NCBI GenBank assembly: GCA_902806235.1
Contig: CADCVW010000030.1
Coordinates: 1-64,000 of the forward strand
Source of the DNA: an uncultured Sphingomonadaceae bacterium
GTDB taxonomy: Bacteria; Pseudomonadota; Alphaproteobacteria; Sphingomonadales; Sphingomonadaceae
Direction of reading: 5' to 3'
DNA: 64,000 bases
Shown here: positions 50,675 to 59,060 of the stretch, in pieces
How positions within the stretch are numbered: the stretch's first letter is position 1
Layout: each line of letters begins with the position of its first letter
Made by a program: the position numbers and the translations under genes
The notes under the pieces: generated by a model
Seen by the model: the letters and a program-made list of their open reading frames with translations, nothing else
Told to the model about the DNA's origin: nothing
The model's database searches: none

Positions 50675-51433
50675 ATGTGGGGCATCATCCCGGCCGCCGG
50701 CAACGGCACGCGCATCCAGCCGCTCGCCTTCTCTAAGGAACTGCTGCCCGTAGGCGCGCGCGAGGGCGTCGGCGCGGGCGTCGCAGAGCGTCCCAAGGCG
50801 GTGAGCGAATATCTCGTCGAGCGCATGGTGGCGGGCGGGGCGACCAAGATCGCCTTCGTGATCTCGCCCGGCAAATCGGACATCATGGAATATTACGCGC
50901 GGCAGGAGGGCGGGCCGAGCATGGCCTACGTCGTCCAGCCGAAGGCGGTCGGCCTGTGCGACGCGATCTTCCGCGCCCACCCAGTGATCGGGGCGGACGA
51001 GCCGGTGATCGTGGGGTTGCCCGACACCATCTGGTTCCCGGAGGAGGCACTGGCGTCGCTGCCGGACGACCGATTGAGCTTCCTTCTCTTCCCGGTCGAG
51101 CGGCCGGAGCTGTTCGACGCGGTGCGGACGGACGACGCGGGCAACATAAGGGAGATCCAAGTCAAGCAGGCGGACGCCGCGACGCGCTGGATTTGGGGCG
51201 CGTTCAAGATGCCCGGGCGCTTGTTCCACGAGCTGCGCGCCTTCTGGGCCGCGCGGCCGGAGCCGGACGAATATGTCGGGACGCTGGTGAACGCCTGGCT
51301 GGCGCAGGGCGGTTCGGCGGTCGGCGTGCGCGCGGGCGAGAGCTACGTGGACGTCGGCACGCTCGATGGGTATCGCTCGGCAATACAGCTGCTGCGGCCG
51401 GAGCCGGCGGCGGGAGCGGGCCGGGCCGCGTGA
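50675..51433 (+). CDS. sugar-phosphate nucleotidyltransferase
   Basis: 252 residues. The nucleotide-binding signature GIIPAAGNGTRIQPLAFSKELLPV, ERPKAVSEYLVERMVAGGATKIAFVIS, and the metal Asp in VGLPDTIWFPEEAL match the RfbA/GalU-type family that makes NDP-sugars from NTP and sugar 1-phosphate. Which nucleotide and sugar are used is not evident; the canonical P-K before LLPV reads S-K here. It presumably feeds the neighbouring glycosyltransferases, with the phosphohexomutase at 55.0 kb supplying the sugar 1-phosphate. Its stop shares one base with the next ATG (TGATG). Confidence 0.9.
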   Translation: MWGIIPAAGNGTRIQPLAFSKELLPVGAREGVGAGVAERPKAVSEYLVERMVAGGATKIAFVISPGKSDIMEYYARQEGGPSMAYVVQPKAVGLCDAIFRAHPVIGADEPVIVGLPDTIWFPEEALASLPDDRLSFLLFPVERPELFDAVRTDDAGNIREIQVKQADAATRWIWGAFKMPGRLFHELRAFWAARPEPDEYVGTLVNAWLAQGGSAVGVRAGESYVDVGTLDGYRSAIQLLRPEPAAGAGRAA

Positions 51434-52212
51434 TGGACCTCCCCGCCCGGCTCGCCGCCGGGGAGCCGATCACCGAACCCGTGCTCCTCGTCGTCGGGCA
51501 TCCCGACGACGAGACGGTGAGCCTGGGCGCGGCGCTGCCGCGCTTCGCCGACCTGACGATCCTGCACCTCACTGATGGTGCGCCGCGCGACGGGGTAGAC
51601 GCGCGGCGGCACGGGTTCGCCCGAGTGGACGACTATGCGGCGGCGCGGCGGTGCGAGCTGGATGAGGCGCTCCGCTCGCTCGGCGTCGCTCCGCGCCGGA
51701 TCGCGCTCGGCCTGCCCGACCAGGAGGCGCTGGGCGGGTTGCCGGCGATCCTCGACGTGCTCCGGGCCGAGCTACCCCGCCACCGCGCAGTACTCACCCA
51801 TCCTTACGAGCACGGCCACCCGGATCATGACACTGCCGCCCTCGCCGTCGCGCTCGCGACGCGGGAAGCCGACATCAACTATGTCGAGTTCGCCTCCTAC
51901 CATCGCGGCCCGGACGGCGACGTCTTTGGCCGGTTCTGGCCGGACTTGGCGAGTCCCGAAGTCGAGCTGCCTATCGATGCCGCTGCGCTGGAGCGCAAGG
52001 CGGCGGCGCTCTCCTGCTTCCGCACCCAGCAGGGCACGCTGGCGCTGCTCCCGCTCGCTCCCGAACGGCTGCGGCGCGCGCCGGCCTACGACTTCGCCGC
52101 GGCCGCGCCGCCGGGCGAGGCGTGGTACGATCGCCTCGGTTGGGCGACGACGGCCGAGCGCTGGCGGTCGGAGGTCGCGGAGCTTCTGCGTGCCGCAGCG
52201 GAGCCCGCGTGA
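51433..52212 (+). CDS. PIG-L family (LmbE-like) deacetylase
   Basis: 259 residues. The zinc-site motifs are intact: VVGHPDDETVSLGAALPRF (His-x-Asp-Asp) and the second ligand in THPYEHGHPDHDTAALAVAL. PIG-L enzymes remove the N-acetyl group from GlcNAc-containing glycosides, such as GlcNAc-PI, GlcNAc-inositol (MshB) and GlcNAc-malate (BshB). Here it lies between two GT4/CgeB-type glycosyltransferases, which implies a GlcNAc (or similar) glycoside that is de-N-acetylated to a free amine before further decoration. It overlaps both neighbours by 1 and 4 bases. Confidence 0.93.
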   Translation: MDLPARLAAGEPITEPVLLVVGHPDDETVSLGAALPRFADLTILHLTDGAPRDGVDARRHGFARVDDYAAARRCELDEALRSLGVAPRRIALGLPDQEALGGLPAILDVLRAELPRHRAVLTHPYEHGHPDHDTAALAVALATREADINYVEFASYHRGPDGDVFGRFWPDLASPEVELPIDAAALERKAAALSCFRTQQGTLALLPLAPERLRRAPAYDFAAAAPPGEAWYDRLGWATTAERWRSEVAELLRAAAEPA

Positions 52213-53234
52213 GCCTGACGGTGCTCAGCGTCGCCTACCCGTTCGCCCCGGTATCGCCCGATCCGGTGGGCGGGGCGGAGGCCGTGCTCGCCGCGGTCGA
52301 CGCGGCGCTGGTCGCCGCGGGCCATCGCTCGCTGGTGATCGCGCAGGAAGGATCGCGGGTGGCGGGGGTGCTTCTGCCTGTGCCCGCCGTCCGCGGCGAG
52401 ATCGACGACGCGGCGCGCGAGCGCGTCCACGCCGTCGTTCGCGCCACGATCAGCGATGTCCTCGCGCGCGAGCGGGTGGACGCGGTCCACCTCCACGGGA
52501 TCGACTTCGGCGCCTACCTGCCGCCGCCGGGCCCGCCCGCGCTGGTCACCCTGCACCTGCCGCTCGATTGGTATCCGGCGGACGCGCTCCGCCCTGCTCG
52601 GCCGCGGACCTTCCTCCACCCCGTTTCGCCGAGCCAGGCGCGCGCCGCGCTTCCCGGGGCGGCGCTCGAGTCGCCGATCGAGAACGGCGTGGCGCTGCCG
52701 CCGCGCGCGCCGACCAAGCGGTGCTACGCCTTCGCGCTCGGCCGCATCTGCCCGGAAAAAGGCTTCGACGACGCGCTGGACGCCGCGCGTGCGGTCGACG
52801 CGCCCTTGCTGCTGGCGGGCGAAGCGTTTCCGTATGCCGAGCACCAGGCTCACCTGCGTAACGCGATCTTACCCCGGCTGGACTCGCGCCGCCGCTGGCT
52901 CGGTGCGGTCGCGGGCGCGCGCAAGCGGCGGCTCCTAGCCGGCGCGCGCTGCCTGCTCGTGCCGAGCAAGGCGCCCGAAACCTCGTCGCTCGTCGCCATG
53001 GAAGCGCTCGCCGCGGGCACGCCAGTGATCGCTTACCGGGCCGGCGCGTTGCCCGACATCGTGGAGGACGGCGTGACGGGGTATCTGGTGGACGGGCCGG
53101 CGGAGATGGCGGCGGCGATCGGGCGGGCGGGTGAGATCGGCTCCGCCGCGTGCCGCGCCGCCGCCGGCGCGCGCTTCTCGCGAGAGCGCATGACGGACGC
53201 CTACCTCGCTCGCTACGCGGAGCTCGCCGCATGA
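52209..53234 (+). CDS. GT4-family glycosyltransferase (second of two)
   Basis: 341 residues from a GTG overlapping the deacetylase stop. SVAYPFAPVSPDPVGGAEAVLAAVDAAL opens the N-terminal GT-B domain; GRICPEKGFDDALDAARAVDAPLLLAG and PSKAPETSSLVAMEALAAGTPVIAYRAGALPDIVEDGVTGYLV are the donor-binding half with the E-x7-E motif (ETSSLVAME). About as close to generic GT4 as the first one, but clearly a different protein, so the two probably add different sugars or act in sequence. Overlaps the methyltransferase by four bases. Confidence 0.91.
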   Translation: MSLTVLSVAYPFAPVSPDPVGGAEAVLAAVDAALVAAGHRSLVIAQEGSRVAGVLLPVPAVRGEIDDAARERVHAVVRATISDVLARERVDAVHLHGIDFGAYLPPPGPPALVTLHLPLDWYPADALRPARPRTFLHPVSPSQARAALPGAALESPIENGVALPPRAPTKRCYAFALGRICPEKGFDDALDAARAVDAPLLLAGEAFPYAEHQAHLRNAILPRLDSRRRWLGAVAGARKRRLLAGARCLLVPSKAPETSSLVAMEALAAGTPVIAYRAGALPDIVEDGVTGYLVDGPAEMAAAIGRAGEIGSAACRAAAGARFSRERMTDAYLARYAELAA

Positions 53235-54082
53235 GCAACGTTGCGGCCCTTCCCCTGCGTTGGGAGCGGGCGCTCGCCCGTCATCGCGCGGGCGAGCTGT
53301 CCGCGCCCGTGGCACTGGCGCAACTGCTGCTGGCCGGGGAAGAGGCGAACGTGGCGGAAGCGCTCGCCGGCCGGCCAGGCTGCGAGGAGATCGTCGCGCT
53401 CGCTCGCGCCAACGCGGGGCGGCTCGACGTGTTGCGCGAACTCGTCGCCGACCTGGGCGGCGCGGACGCGTCCGTAGAGGGGACGCGCGCGCTGTTCGAT
53501 CACCTGGCCGCGCGCGCGCCCGAAGCGGGGGTCGCCATCTACTCGCTCGGCGACCCGGCGCTGCTCGACGCGGCGACCGCCGAGCTCGTGGAGGTCATCG
53601 AGCGCTGGGCGGGGCTGGCCGGACGGGACCTGTTCGACTTCGGCTGCGGCATCGGCCGGGTGTCGGTCGCCGCCGCGTCCCGCGCGCGATCGGTGCTCGG
53701 GCTGGACCTGTCGCCGGGCATGCTGGCGGAAGCGCGCCGCCGCGCGGCCGGGCTCGCCGACGTGCGCTTCGTGCTCGGCGACGGGCGCGGTCTGGAGCCC
53801 GTGCCGGACGCGAGCGTCGACGTGGCGATCGCCGCCGACAGCGTGCCTTTTCTGGTGAGCGCGGGCGACGATCTGCTCGACCGCCATTTCGGCGAGTTCG
53901 CCCGCTCACTGCGGCCCGGCGGCGACCTGCTCGTGTTCAACTGGTCCTACCGCGGCAATCCGGCCGCCGACATCGCTGACGCGCGTCGGCTGGCCGCCGC
54001 GCACGGCTTCGCCGTCCTGCGCGCGGGCGAAGCGCCGTTCCGTCTCTGGGACGGCGTCGGCTTCCACCTGCGCCGCGCGTGA
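53231..54082 (+). CDS. class I SAM-dependent methyltransferase
   Basis: 283 residues. The N-terminal ~110 residues are helical and unrecognised. The C-terminal part is a class I methyltransferase with LFDFGCGIGRVSVAAASRARSVLGLDLSPGMLAEARRRA (motif I and acidic loop), DVRFVLGDGRGLEPVPDASVDVAIAADSVPFL (motifs II-III) and GGDLLVFNWSYRG. Likely a small-molecule or sugar methyltransferase acting on the product of the neighbouring glycosyltransferases. Overlaps by four bases on both sides. Confidence 0.9.
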   Translation: MSNVAALPLRWERALARHRAGELSAPVALAQLLLAGEEANVAEALAGRPGCEEIVALARANAGRLDVLRELVADLGGADASVEGTRALFDHLAARAPEAGVAIYSLGDPALLDAATAELVEVIERWAGLAGRDLFDFGCGIGRVSVAAASRARSVLGLDLSPGMLAEARRRAAGLADVRFVLGDGRGLEPVPDASVDVAIAADSVPFLVSAGDDLLDRHFGEFARSLRPGGDLLVFNWSYRGNPAADIADARRLAAAHGFAVLRAGEAPFRLWDGVGFHLRRA

Positions 54083-55029
54083 TCGACCCTGCCGAGCACT
54101 GGGCGCTGTGGCGTCGCGACCCGCGCGCGACGCCGTTCCAGTCTCCCGCGTGGCTGGGTGCCTGGTGGAAGCATTTGGGCGGCGGCGAGCGGATCGACCT
54201 CGCCGCGCGCAAGGCCGACGGCGCGCTCGTCGGTCTGCTGCCCGCCTTCGTCTGGGTGGACGAAGGCACGCGCAAGCTCGTGCCGGTCGGCGCGGGGCAC
54301 AGCGACTACCTCGATGCGCTGATCGATCCAGCGCATGACGGTCGCGCGCTCACCGGCTTGGCCGCCGCGCTCGACGCGGAGCGCGCGCGCTTCGACGAGG
54401 TATTCCTGCCCGACCTGCGCGCCGACTCGCCGCTACTGCGCCTGAGCCGGAGCTGGGCGGTGCGGGACGAGCCGGGCGAGGTCTGCCCGGTGGCGCGCTT
54501 CGATGCGGGCGCGCCGCTGCTCGCGCAGCTGAGCAAGACGCGCCGCCGCAAGGTGGTGCACGACCGGCATCGCGCCGAGGCTCTGGGCGGCGTGTCCGTC
54601 GCGCTGGCTGCGCCGGACGAGGTCGACGGCGCGCTTCATGCGCTGTTCGCGCTCCACGCCACGCGCTGGGCGACGGTGGGAGCAGTCGGCGTGCTCGCCG
54701 ACCCCAAGGTGCAAGCCTTCCACCGCGCCGCCGCGCCCGCGCTAGCGGGGGCGGGGCTGCTCCGGTTGGTGCTGGTGCGGCGCGAGGGGCGGATCGTCGC
54801 GGTGCTGCTCGGCTTCGCCGACGGGCGGCGCGGCTATTCCTACATCAACGGCGTGGATCACTCGGCGCCCAAGCAGAGCTTCGGCACGCTAGCCTTCGAA
54901 GCGCTGATCGAAGACGCGCTGCGCGGCGGCGCGACCGAGTTCCACTTCCTGCGCGGGGAGGAGCCGTACAAATACGGCTGGGGCGCGGAGCCGACGCGGA
55001 CGGTGCGGCGGGTAATGCGATCCGCCTAG
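54079..55029 (+). CDS. FemAB/BioF2-like GNAT acyltransferase
   Basis: 316 residues from a GTG overlapping the methyltransferase stop. Tandem GNAT-like architecture: FQSPAWLGAWWKHLGGGERIDL and a C-terminal half with KTRRRKVVHDRHRAEAL, LHATRWATVG, RIVAVLLGFADGRRGYSYINGVDHS, FGTLAFEALIEDALRGGATEFHFLRGEEPYKYGWG. This pattern is the BioF2-like acetyltransferase domain (PF13480 type) common in polysaccharide loci, which may acylate amino sugars. The free amine left by the PIG-L deacetylase would be a logical acceptor. Its end overlaps the convergent phosphohexomutase by four bases. Confidence 0.86.
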   Translation: MIDPAEHWALWRRDPRATPFQSPAWLGAWWKHLGGGERIDLAARKADGALVGLLPAFVWVDEGTRKLVPVGAGHSDYLDALIDPAHDGRALTGLAAALDAERARFDEVFLPDLRADSPLLRLSRSWAVRDEPGEVCPVARFDAGAPLLAQLSKTRRRKVVHDRHRAEALGGVSVALAAPDEVDGALHALFALHATRWATVGAVGVLADPKVQAFHRAAAPALAGAGLLRLVLVRREGRIVAVLLGFADGRRGYSYINGVDHSAPKQSFGTLAFEALIEDALRGGATEFHFLRGEEPYKYGWGAEPTRTVRRVMRSA

Positions 55030-56372
55030 ATGACGAGGTTCGCGTCGCGCAGAAGGCCTTGGAGCTGATTGAGCAGCCGGTCGCGCCCGGCCTCGCTCCA
55101 CCCTTCAACCCGCGCGGTAAGCTTGGGCTCGGTGCCGGAACTCCGCAGTAGCCACCAGCCGTCGGGGGTGGAGACGCGCAGCCCGTCCGTGCGGTCGGCG
55201 TCCGGGGCGCGCGCCGCGACTGCCGAAAGCACTCGCGCCTTGTCCTCGTCGGGGCAGGGAAGGCGCAGTTCGGGCGTGGCGTAGGTGGCTGGGAGCGCGC
55301 GGCGGAACTCGGCCAGACTTCGCCCCGAACGGTGCAAGGCGCCCAGCGCACGCATCGCGACGTACAGGCCGTCGTCGGCGTGATGCCAGCGGTCGCCGAA
55401 GAAGATGTGACCGCTCATTTCGCCCGCGAGCGGCGCGCCCTCCGCCAGCATCCGCTCTCGGACGAGGACGTAGCCGGACGGGCCCATCACCGCCCGCCCG
55501 CCCGCCGCGGCGACGCCGTCGAACAGCACGGCGCTCGACTTCACGTCGGCGACGACCGGCGCGCCCGGTCGCTCGGTGAGCACGTCGCACGCGAGCAGCA
55601 GGATCAGCTGGTCCGCCCAGACAATCGCGCCCTCCTCGTCCACCATGCCCACTCGGTCGCCGTCACCGTCGAAGGCGAGACCGAGGTCGGCGCGCTCAAG
55701 GACCACCGCGGCGCGCAAATCTTCCAAGTTCTCCGGCACCGACGGGTCGGGGTGATGGTTCGGGAAGCGGCCATCGATTGCCGTGTGCAGCAGGACGTGG
55801 TGGCCGGGCATCGCGCCCGCGAGCCGTTCCACCATGGCGCCCGTTGCCCCATTGCCGCTGTCCCAGGCGAGCCGTCGCGGGACCGGCGGCGCTTCGGCGA
55901 GTAGCGCTCCCAAGTAAGCATTGCTCACGTCGCGTTCCGCGACCGAACCGCCGGTTCGCTCCTCCACCGCGACCTCCCACAACTCGCCCAGCGCCGCCCC
56001 GTGGACGGGCGCGCCGCCGAGCAGCAACTTGAAGCCGTTCTGGTCCGGCGGGTTGTGCGAGCCCGTCACCATGATCCCGCCGTCGAGCCCGAGCCGGTGG
56101 ACCGCAAAGGAGACCGTCGGCGTCGGCCCGAGCGGCAGCCGCACGACGGGCAGCCCGCCGCGAACGAGCCCATCGACCAGCGCCGCTTCCAGCGTGGGCG
56201 AGCTCAACCGCCCGTCGCGCGACACGGCAACGCCTCGCACGCCGAGTCCCCGCGCGCGCGCGAGCGCGGCGAAGCGCAGGCCCAGAGCGCGGGCGTCGTC
56301 CTCGTCCAGCGTGCTGCCGACGGTGCCGCGCAGGTCGTAGGCGCGGCGGAGCTTCGGGTTAAGCGGGTGCAA
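55026..56372 (-). CDS. phosphomannomutase/phosphoglucomutase
   Basis: 448 residues, the AlgC/ManB group of alpha-D-phosphohexomutases, which move phosphate between C6 and C1 of mannose or glucose. Active-site serine loop MVTGSHNPPDQNGFK (most relatives have TASHNP), metal loop LAFDGDGDRVGMVDE, sugar loop GEMSGHIFFGDRWHHADDGLY and phosphate loop RSSGTEPKLTARVEG are present. It makes the sugar 1-phosphate needed by nucleotidyltransferases such as the one at 50675. It is on the opposite strand and overlaps the acyltransferase tail to tail by four bases. Confidence 0.93.
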   Translation of the reverse strand: MHPLNPKLRRAYDLRGTVGSTLDEDDARALGLRFAALARARGLGVRGVAVSRDGRLSSPTLEAALVDGLVRGGLPVVRLPLGPTPTVSFAVHRLGLDGGIMVTGSHNPPDQNGFKLLLGGAPVHGAALGELWEVAVEERTGGSVAERDVSNAYLGALLAEAPPVPRRLAWDSGNGATGAMVERLAGAMPGHHVLLHTAIDGRFPNHHPDPSVPENLEDLRAAVVLERADLGLAFDGDGDRVGMVDEEGAIVWADQLILLLACDVLTERPGAPVVADVKSSAVLFDGVAAAGGRAVMGPSGYVLVRERMLAEGAPLAGEMSGHIFFGDRWHHADDGLYVAMRALGALHRSGRSLAEFRRALPATYATPELRLPCPDEDKARVLSAVAARAPDADRTDGLRVSTPDGWWLLRSSGTEPKLTARVEGWSEAGRDRLLNQLQGLLRDANLVI

Positions 56373-56447
56373 GCGATGACCTTGGACGTGGGTGACCCTA
56401 CCGCTCCATCGTCAGCGCTGCGCTTGCCGAAGGACGCGCCGTCCCGC

Positions 56448-57272
56448 CTAGCCCGGCAGGCGCCAGCTGATCGACTGCTCGTTGCTGCCGGAAACGGGGC
56501 GGCCGTCCGCGTCCGTGGCGGGGCGGAAACGCGCGCGGCGCTGGAAGATGCGGCAGGTCTCGGCGTCTAGGCTGTTCGACCCGCTCGACAGGATCACCGA
56601 ACAGTCGTCGACGCGGCCGTTCGGGTCGACAGACAAGCGCACGCGGACCGTGCCCTGCTCGTCGTTGCGCAGCGCGGAGGCGGGATATTCGAGCCCGGCG
56701 AGCCACGACGCTTTGGAGCCCACGGGGGCGGGGGGCGCGGCGCGGCCCCCCTCGCGCCGCAGCACGGCCGGTTCCGGGGCGGGCGGGGCGGCTTCGGCCA
56801 GCCGCGCGGACGGAGCATCGCCGCGCAGCGCGTCGATGCGCTCGCGCAGGCGGCGCGCCGCGGCGCCGCTGCCGGCGAGCGGCAAGGTGCGCAACGTCGC
56901 GCCGTTCACGTCGAGCACGCGCAGCTCGCTCGCGGTAGCAAAGCCGTCCAGGAACTCGGCCGGCATGAGGGTGACGAGGCCGTCGCTTGCGCTGACCGAC
57001 TCGCCGCCCTCGAACTGCTGGCCGTCGAGGCCAAAGGCGAGCCGTTGAACGCTGCCGGGCGCGGCGCGGCCGCGGCGGTCGATGATCAAGGCGACGCGAC
57101 CGTCGGTACCGAGCCCTAGCGCGACGTAGCCGCCCCCCGCGGCATCGAGCGTGCGGCCCGCGATGCACAGGTCGCGACCGCTGCGGCCGACCTCCCAGAC
57201 GGACGCGGCGCTCTGCGCGGCGATGGGCGTGACGGGGAGGGCGAGCAGGGTGAGAGCGGCCAAGCGGTTCAT
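56448..57272 (-). CDS. periplasmic protein with TonB C-terminal domain
   Basis: 274 residues: a signal peptide (MNRLAALTLLALPVTPIAAQ), a ~150-residue middle with a stretch like invasion-associated locus B proteins (SVWEVGRSGRDLCIAGRTLDAAGGGYVALGLGTDGRVAL), and a TonB-C domain at about residues 190-274 (YPASALRNDEQGTVRVRLSVDPNGRVDDCSVILSSGSNSLDAETCRIFQRRARFRPA). The Pro/Lys-rich spacer and N-terminal anchor of true TonB are missing, so it is probably not the main energy transducer. It lies 43 bases downstream of the FAD protein gene, at the end of the polyketide operon. Confidence 0.8.
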   Translation of the reverse strand: MNRLAALTLLALPVTPIAAQSAASVWEVGRSGRDLCIAGRTLDAAGGGYVALGLGTDGRVALIIDRRGRAAPGSVQRLAFGLDGQQFEGGESVSASDGLVTLMPAEFLDGFATASELRVLDVNGATLRTLPLAGSGAAARRLRERIDALRGDAPSARLAEAAPPAPEPAVLRREGGRAAPPAPVGSKASWLAGLEYPASALRNDEQGTVRVRLSVDPNGRVDDCSVILSSGSNSLDAETCRIFQRRARFRPATDADGRPVSGSNEQSISWRLPG

Positions 57273-57315
57273 AAGCGAAAGGCTTCCGCCAAGCGCCGGG
57301 CCGCTGTCAATCCTA

Positions 57316-58392
57316 CTACACGGGACGCGCGCCGATCCGCGTCAGCCGCGCGGCGACGGACGCTGCGCCGGGGACGAAGCGCAGCAGCCGCGCGGCCACC
57401 CCGCTCGCGGCAGGCGCTTCGGCGAGCGACTTGATCGCCCCCGCGACGGCAAGCGGCCGGGCGGCGCGGCGCGCGAAGCGGCGCTGGAATGCGGGCGCGG
57501 ACGGTCCGCCCCGCGCGACGCCCAGCCCGCTGGCGAGGGCGATGGCGACGCCGTCGCCCGCCAGGCTGGCGATCACCGCGCCTTGGTCGCCAAGCCTGAA
57601 TAGGCCGGGTTCCGTGCCGCGCGCGCGCCAGCCGTAGGGCACGCCGGCGATCGCGGCCCAGCCGTCCTCGGCCTGCTCGATCCAGCGGCCGAGCGCGCGC
57701 GCCTCGCGCGCCAGGTCGGCGAGGAGCTTGGCCGAGCCGCCCGCCATGCGCTCCTGCGCGACCGAGAGGCAGAGGTTGGCGGAGCCGTCCTCCTGCAGCA
57801 GCAGTCCGGCGTAGCCGTCGGGCAGCGGGTGGAGCTCGATAAAGCCCGCGAGCCGGTCGCGGTCGGCGGGCCGCGGCATCATCGCCGCTCGCAGGCCAGC
57901 GGCGAGCGGGCGGTCGGCGATCGGGCGAGCCGCGCCGCGCAGCTCGTGCTTGCCGGTGGCGAGGTAGAGCCGGTCGGCGACGATCTCCTGCCCGTCGGAA
58001 AGGCGCACCGCGCGCTCGTCGGGATCGACGCTGCGCACCGAAACGCCCCGGCGCACGACGGCACCTTGTTCCGCCGCGCGGGCGAGCAACGCTTCATCCA
58101 GAGTCCGGCGTGACAGCCCTGCAGCGAGATGAGGTAGGTCCGCCTCGGCCGCGCCCGCGTTCGTCACCACGCGCAGCCGGGTGATCGGGTGCGCGCCGAG
58201 CGTGGCGGCGTTCAACCCACACTGGCGGAGCAACGATAGCGCGTCCCAGCCGAGGAAGCCACCGCAGACGAGGTCGCGCGGGCCACGGCTGCGCTCGAGC
58301 AGCTCCACGGTGTCGCCCCGGCGCGCGAGGCCGATCGCCGCCGCCGCCCCGGCCGGCCCGCCGCCGACGATCAGCGCAGCCGTTCGACGCAT
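57316..58392 (-). CDS. FAD-dependent oxidoreductase (geranylgeranyl reductase/PHBH-like)
   Basis: 358 residues from the ATG at 58392, which overlaps the methyltransferase gene by 22 bases. N-terminal FAD fold (ALIVGGGPAGAAAAIGLARRGDTVELLERSRGPRDLVCGGFLGW), middle YLATGKHELRGAA, and a second FAD motif (LFRLGDQGAVIASLAGDGVAIALASG). This class includes aromatic hydroxylases and polyprenyl reductases. Next to a type III polyketide synthase and a methyltransferase, hydroxylation of an alkylresorcinol-type product is the likely job, as in srsC of Streptomyces; this is inference. Confidence 0.87.
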   Translation of the reverse strand: MRRTAALIVGGGPAGAAAAIGLARRGDTVELLERSRGPRDLVCGGFLGWDALSLLRQCGLNAATLGAHPITRLRVVTNAGAAEADLPHLAAGLSRRTLDEALLARAAEQGAVVRRGVSVRSVDPDERAVRLSDGQEIVADRLYLATGKHELRGAARPIADRPLAAGLRAAMMPRPADRDRLAGFIELHPLPDGYAGLLLQEDGSANLCLSVAQERMAGGSAKLLADLAREARALGRWIEQAEDGWAAIAGVPYGWRARGTEPGLFRLGDQGAVIASLAGDGVAIALASGLGVARGGPSAPAFQRRFARRAARPLAVAGAIKSLAEAPAASGVAARLLRFVPGAASVAARLTRIGARPV

Positions 58393-59060
58393 AACCGGTA
58401 GGGGAAGCGGCGACCGACGCGCGCGCCGTGCACGCCCGCGTCGGCCAGGATGGCGCGCCATTCGTCGGCGCGGAAGGAGCGGGCGATAGACAGCGTGCCG
58501 TCCTCGCGGACGATACGGTGTGCGCCGAGCATGCGGGCGAGCAGTGGATAGCCGCGGTGGGGCAGGTAACGGCGGTGGAGGTCATTGACGAACCAGCCGA
58601 GCCGCGCGGTGCGCTCCATGTGGCGAAGGAAGGCGCGCAGCTGTCCGGGCGTCATGTGGTGCGCGACCAAGCTGCTGACGACGAAGTCGAACGGCTCGGG
58701 CTGGTCAGTGTAGTCGCCAGTGCGGTAGTCGATCGGCAGCTCCGTGGGCGTGAGCGCGCGGGCGACGGCTACCGACTTGGGGTTAAGATCGACGCCGACG
58801 AGGCGGGCTTCCTTGTCCCGGCGCCGCGCCCAGTCGGCGATCTCGCGCAGCATGTCGCCGCTGCCGAAGCCGACGTCGAGGAGCGAGAAGGAGCGGCGTG
58901 GGCCCACCGCCCTGTCGAGAAACTCGAGCGTCGGTCGCGCGGCGAGCGTCCAGCGGTTCACGCGCGACAAGTCGCGGAGCACTTGATCGTAGACGGCAGG
59001 GGGCAGCTCTGCCGCGTCCATCTGCTCCTCGGCGAAGCTGCGCCGGGCGAGGCTCGTCAT
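58371..59060 (-). CDS. class I SAM-dependent methyltransferase (polyketide-tailoring)
   Basis: 229 residues from the ATG at 59060, overlapping the polyketide synthase stop by four bases. SLLDVGFGSGDMLREIADWARRRDKEARLVGVDLNPKSVAVARAL is motif I with the acidic loop; DFVVSSLVAHHMTPGQLRAFLRHMERTARLGWFVNDLHRRYLPHRGY continues the fold. The HHM and NDLHR segments are also seen in the methyltransferases paired with bacterial type III polyketide synthases. Likely O-methylates the polyketide product. Confidence 0.88.
   Translation of the reverse strand: MTSLARRSFAEEQMDAAELPPAVYDQVLRDLSRVNRWTLAARPTLEFLDRAVGPRRSFSLLDVGFGSGDMLREIADWARRRDKEARLVGVDLNPKSVAVARALTPTELPIDYRTGDYTDQPEPFDFVVSSLVAHHMTPGQLRAFLRHMERTARLGWFVNDLHRRYLPHRGYPLLARMLGAHRIVREDGTLSIARSFRADEWRAILADAGVHGARVGRRFPYRLCVERLR

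Noticed and set aside
47845..55029. Glycoside operon as a mycothiol or bacillithiol pathway
   Set aside because: GT4 and PIG-L genes are present, but there is no MshC- or BshC-like cysteine-adding enzyme and two extra glycosyltransferases plus a methyltransferase are unexplained.
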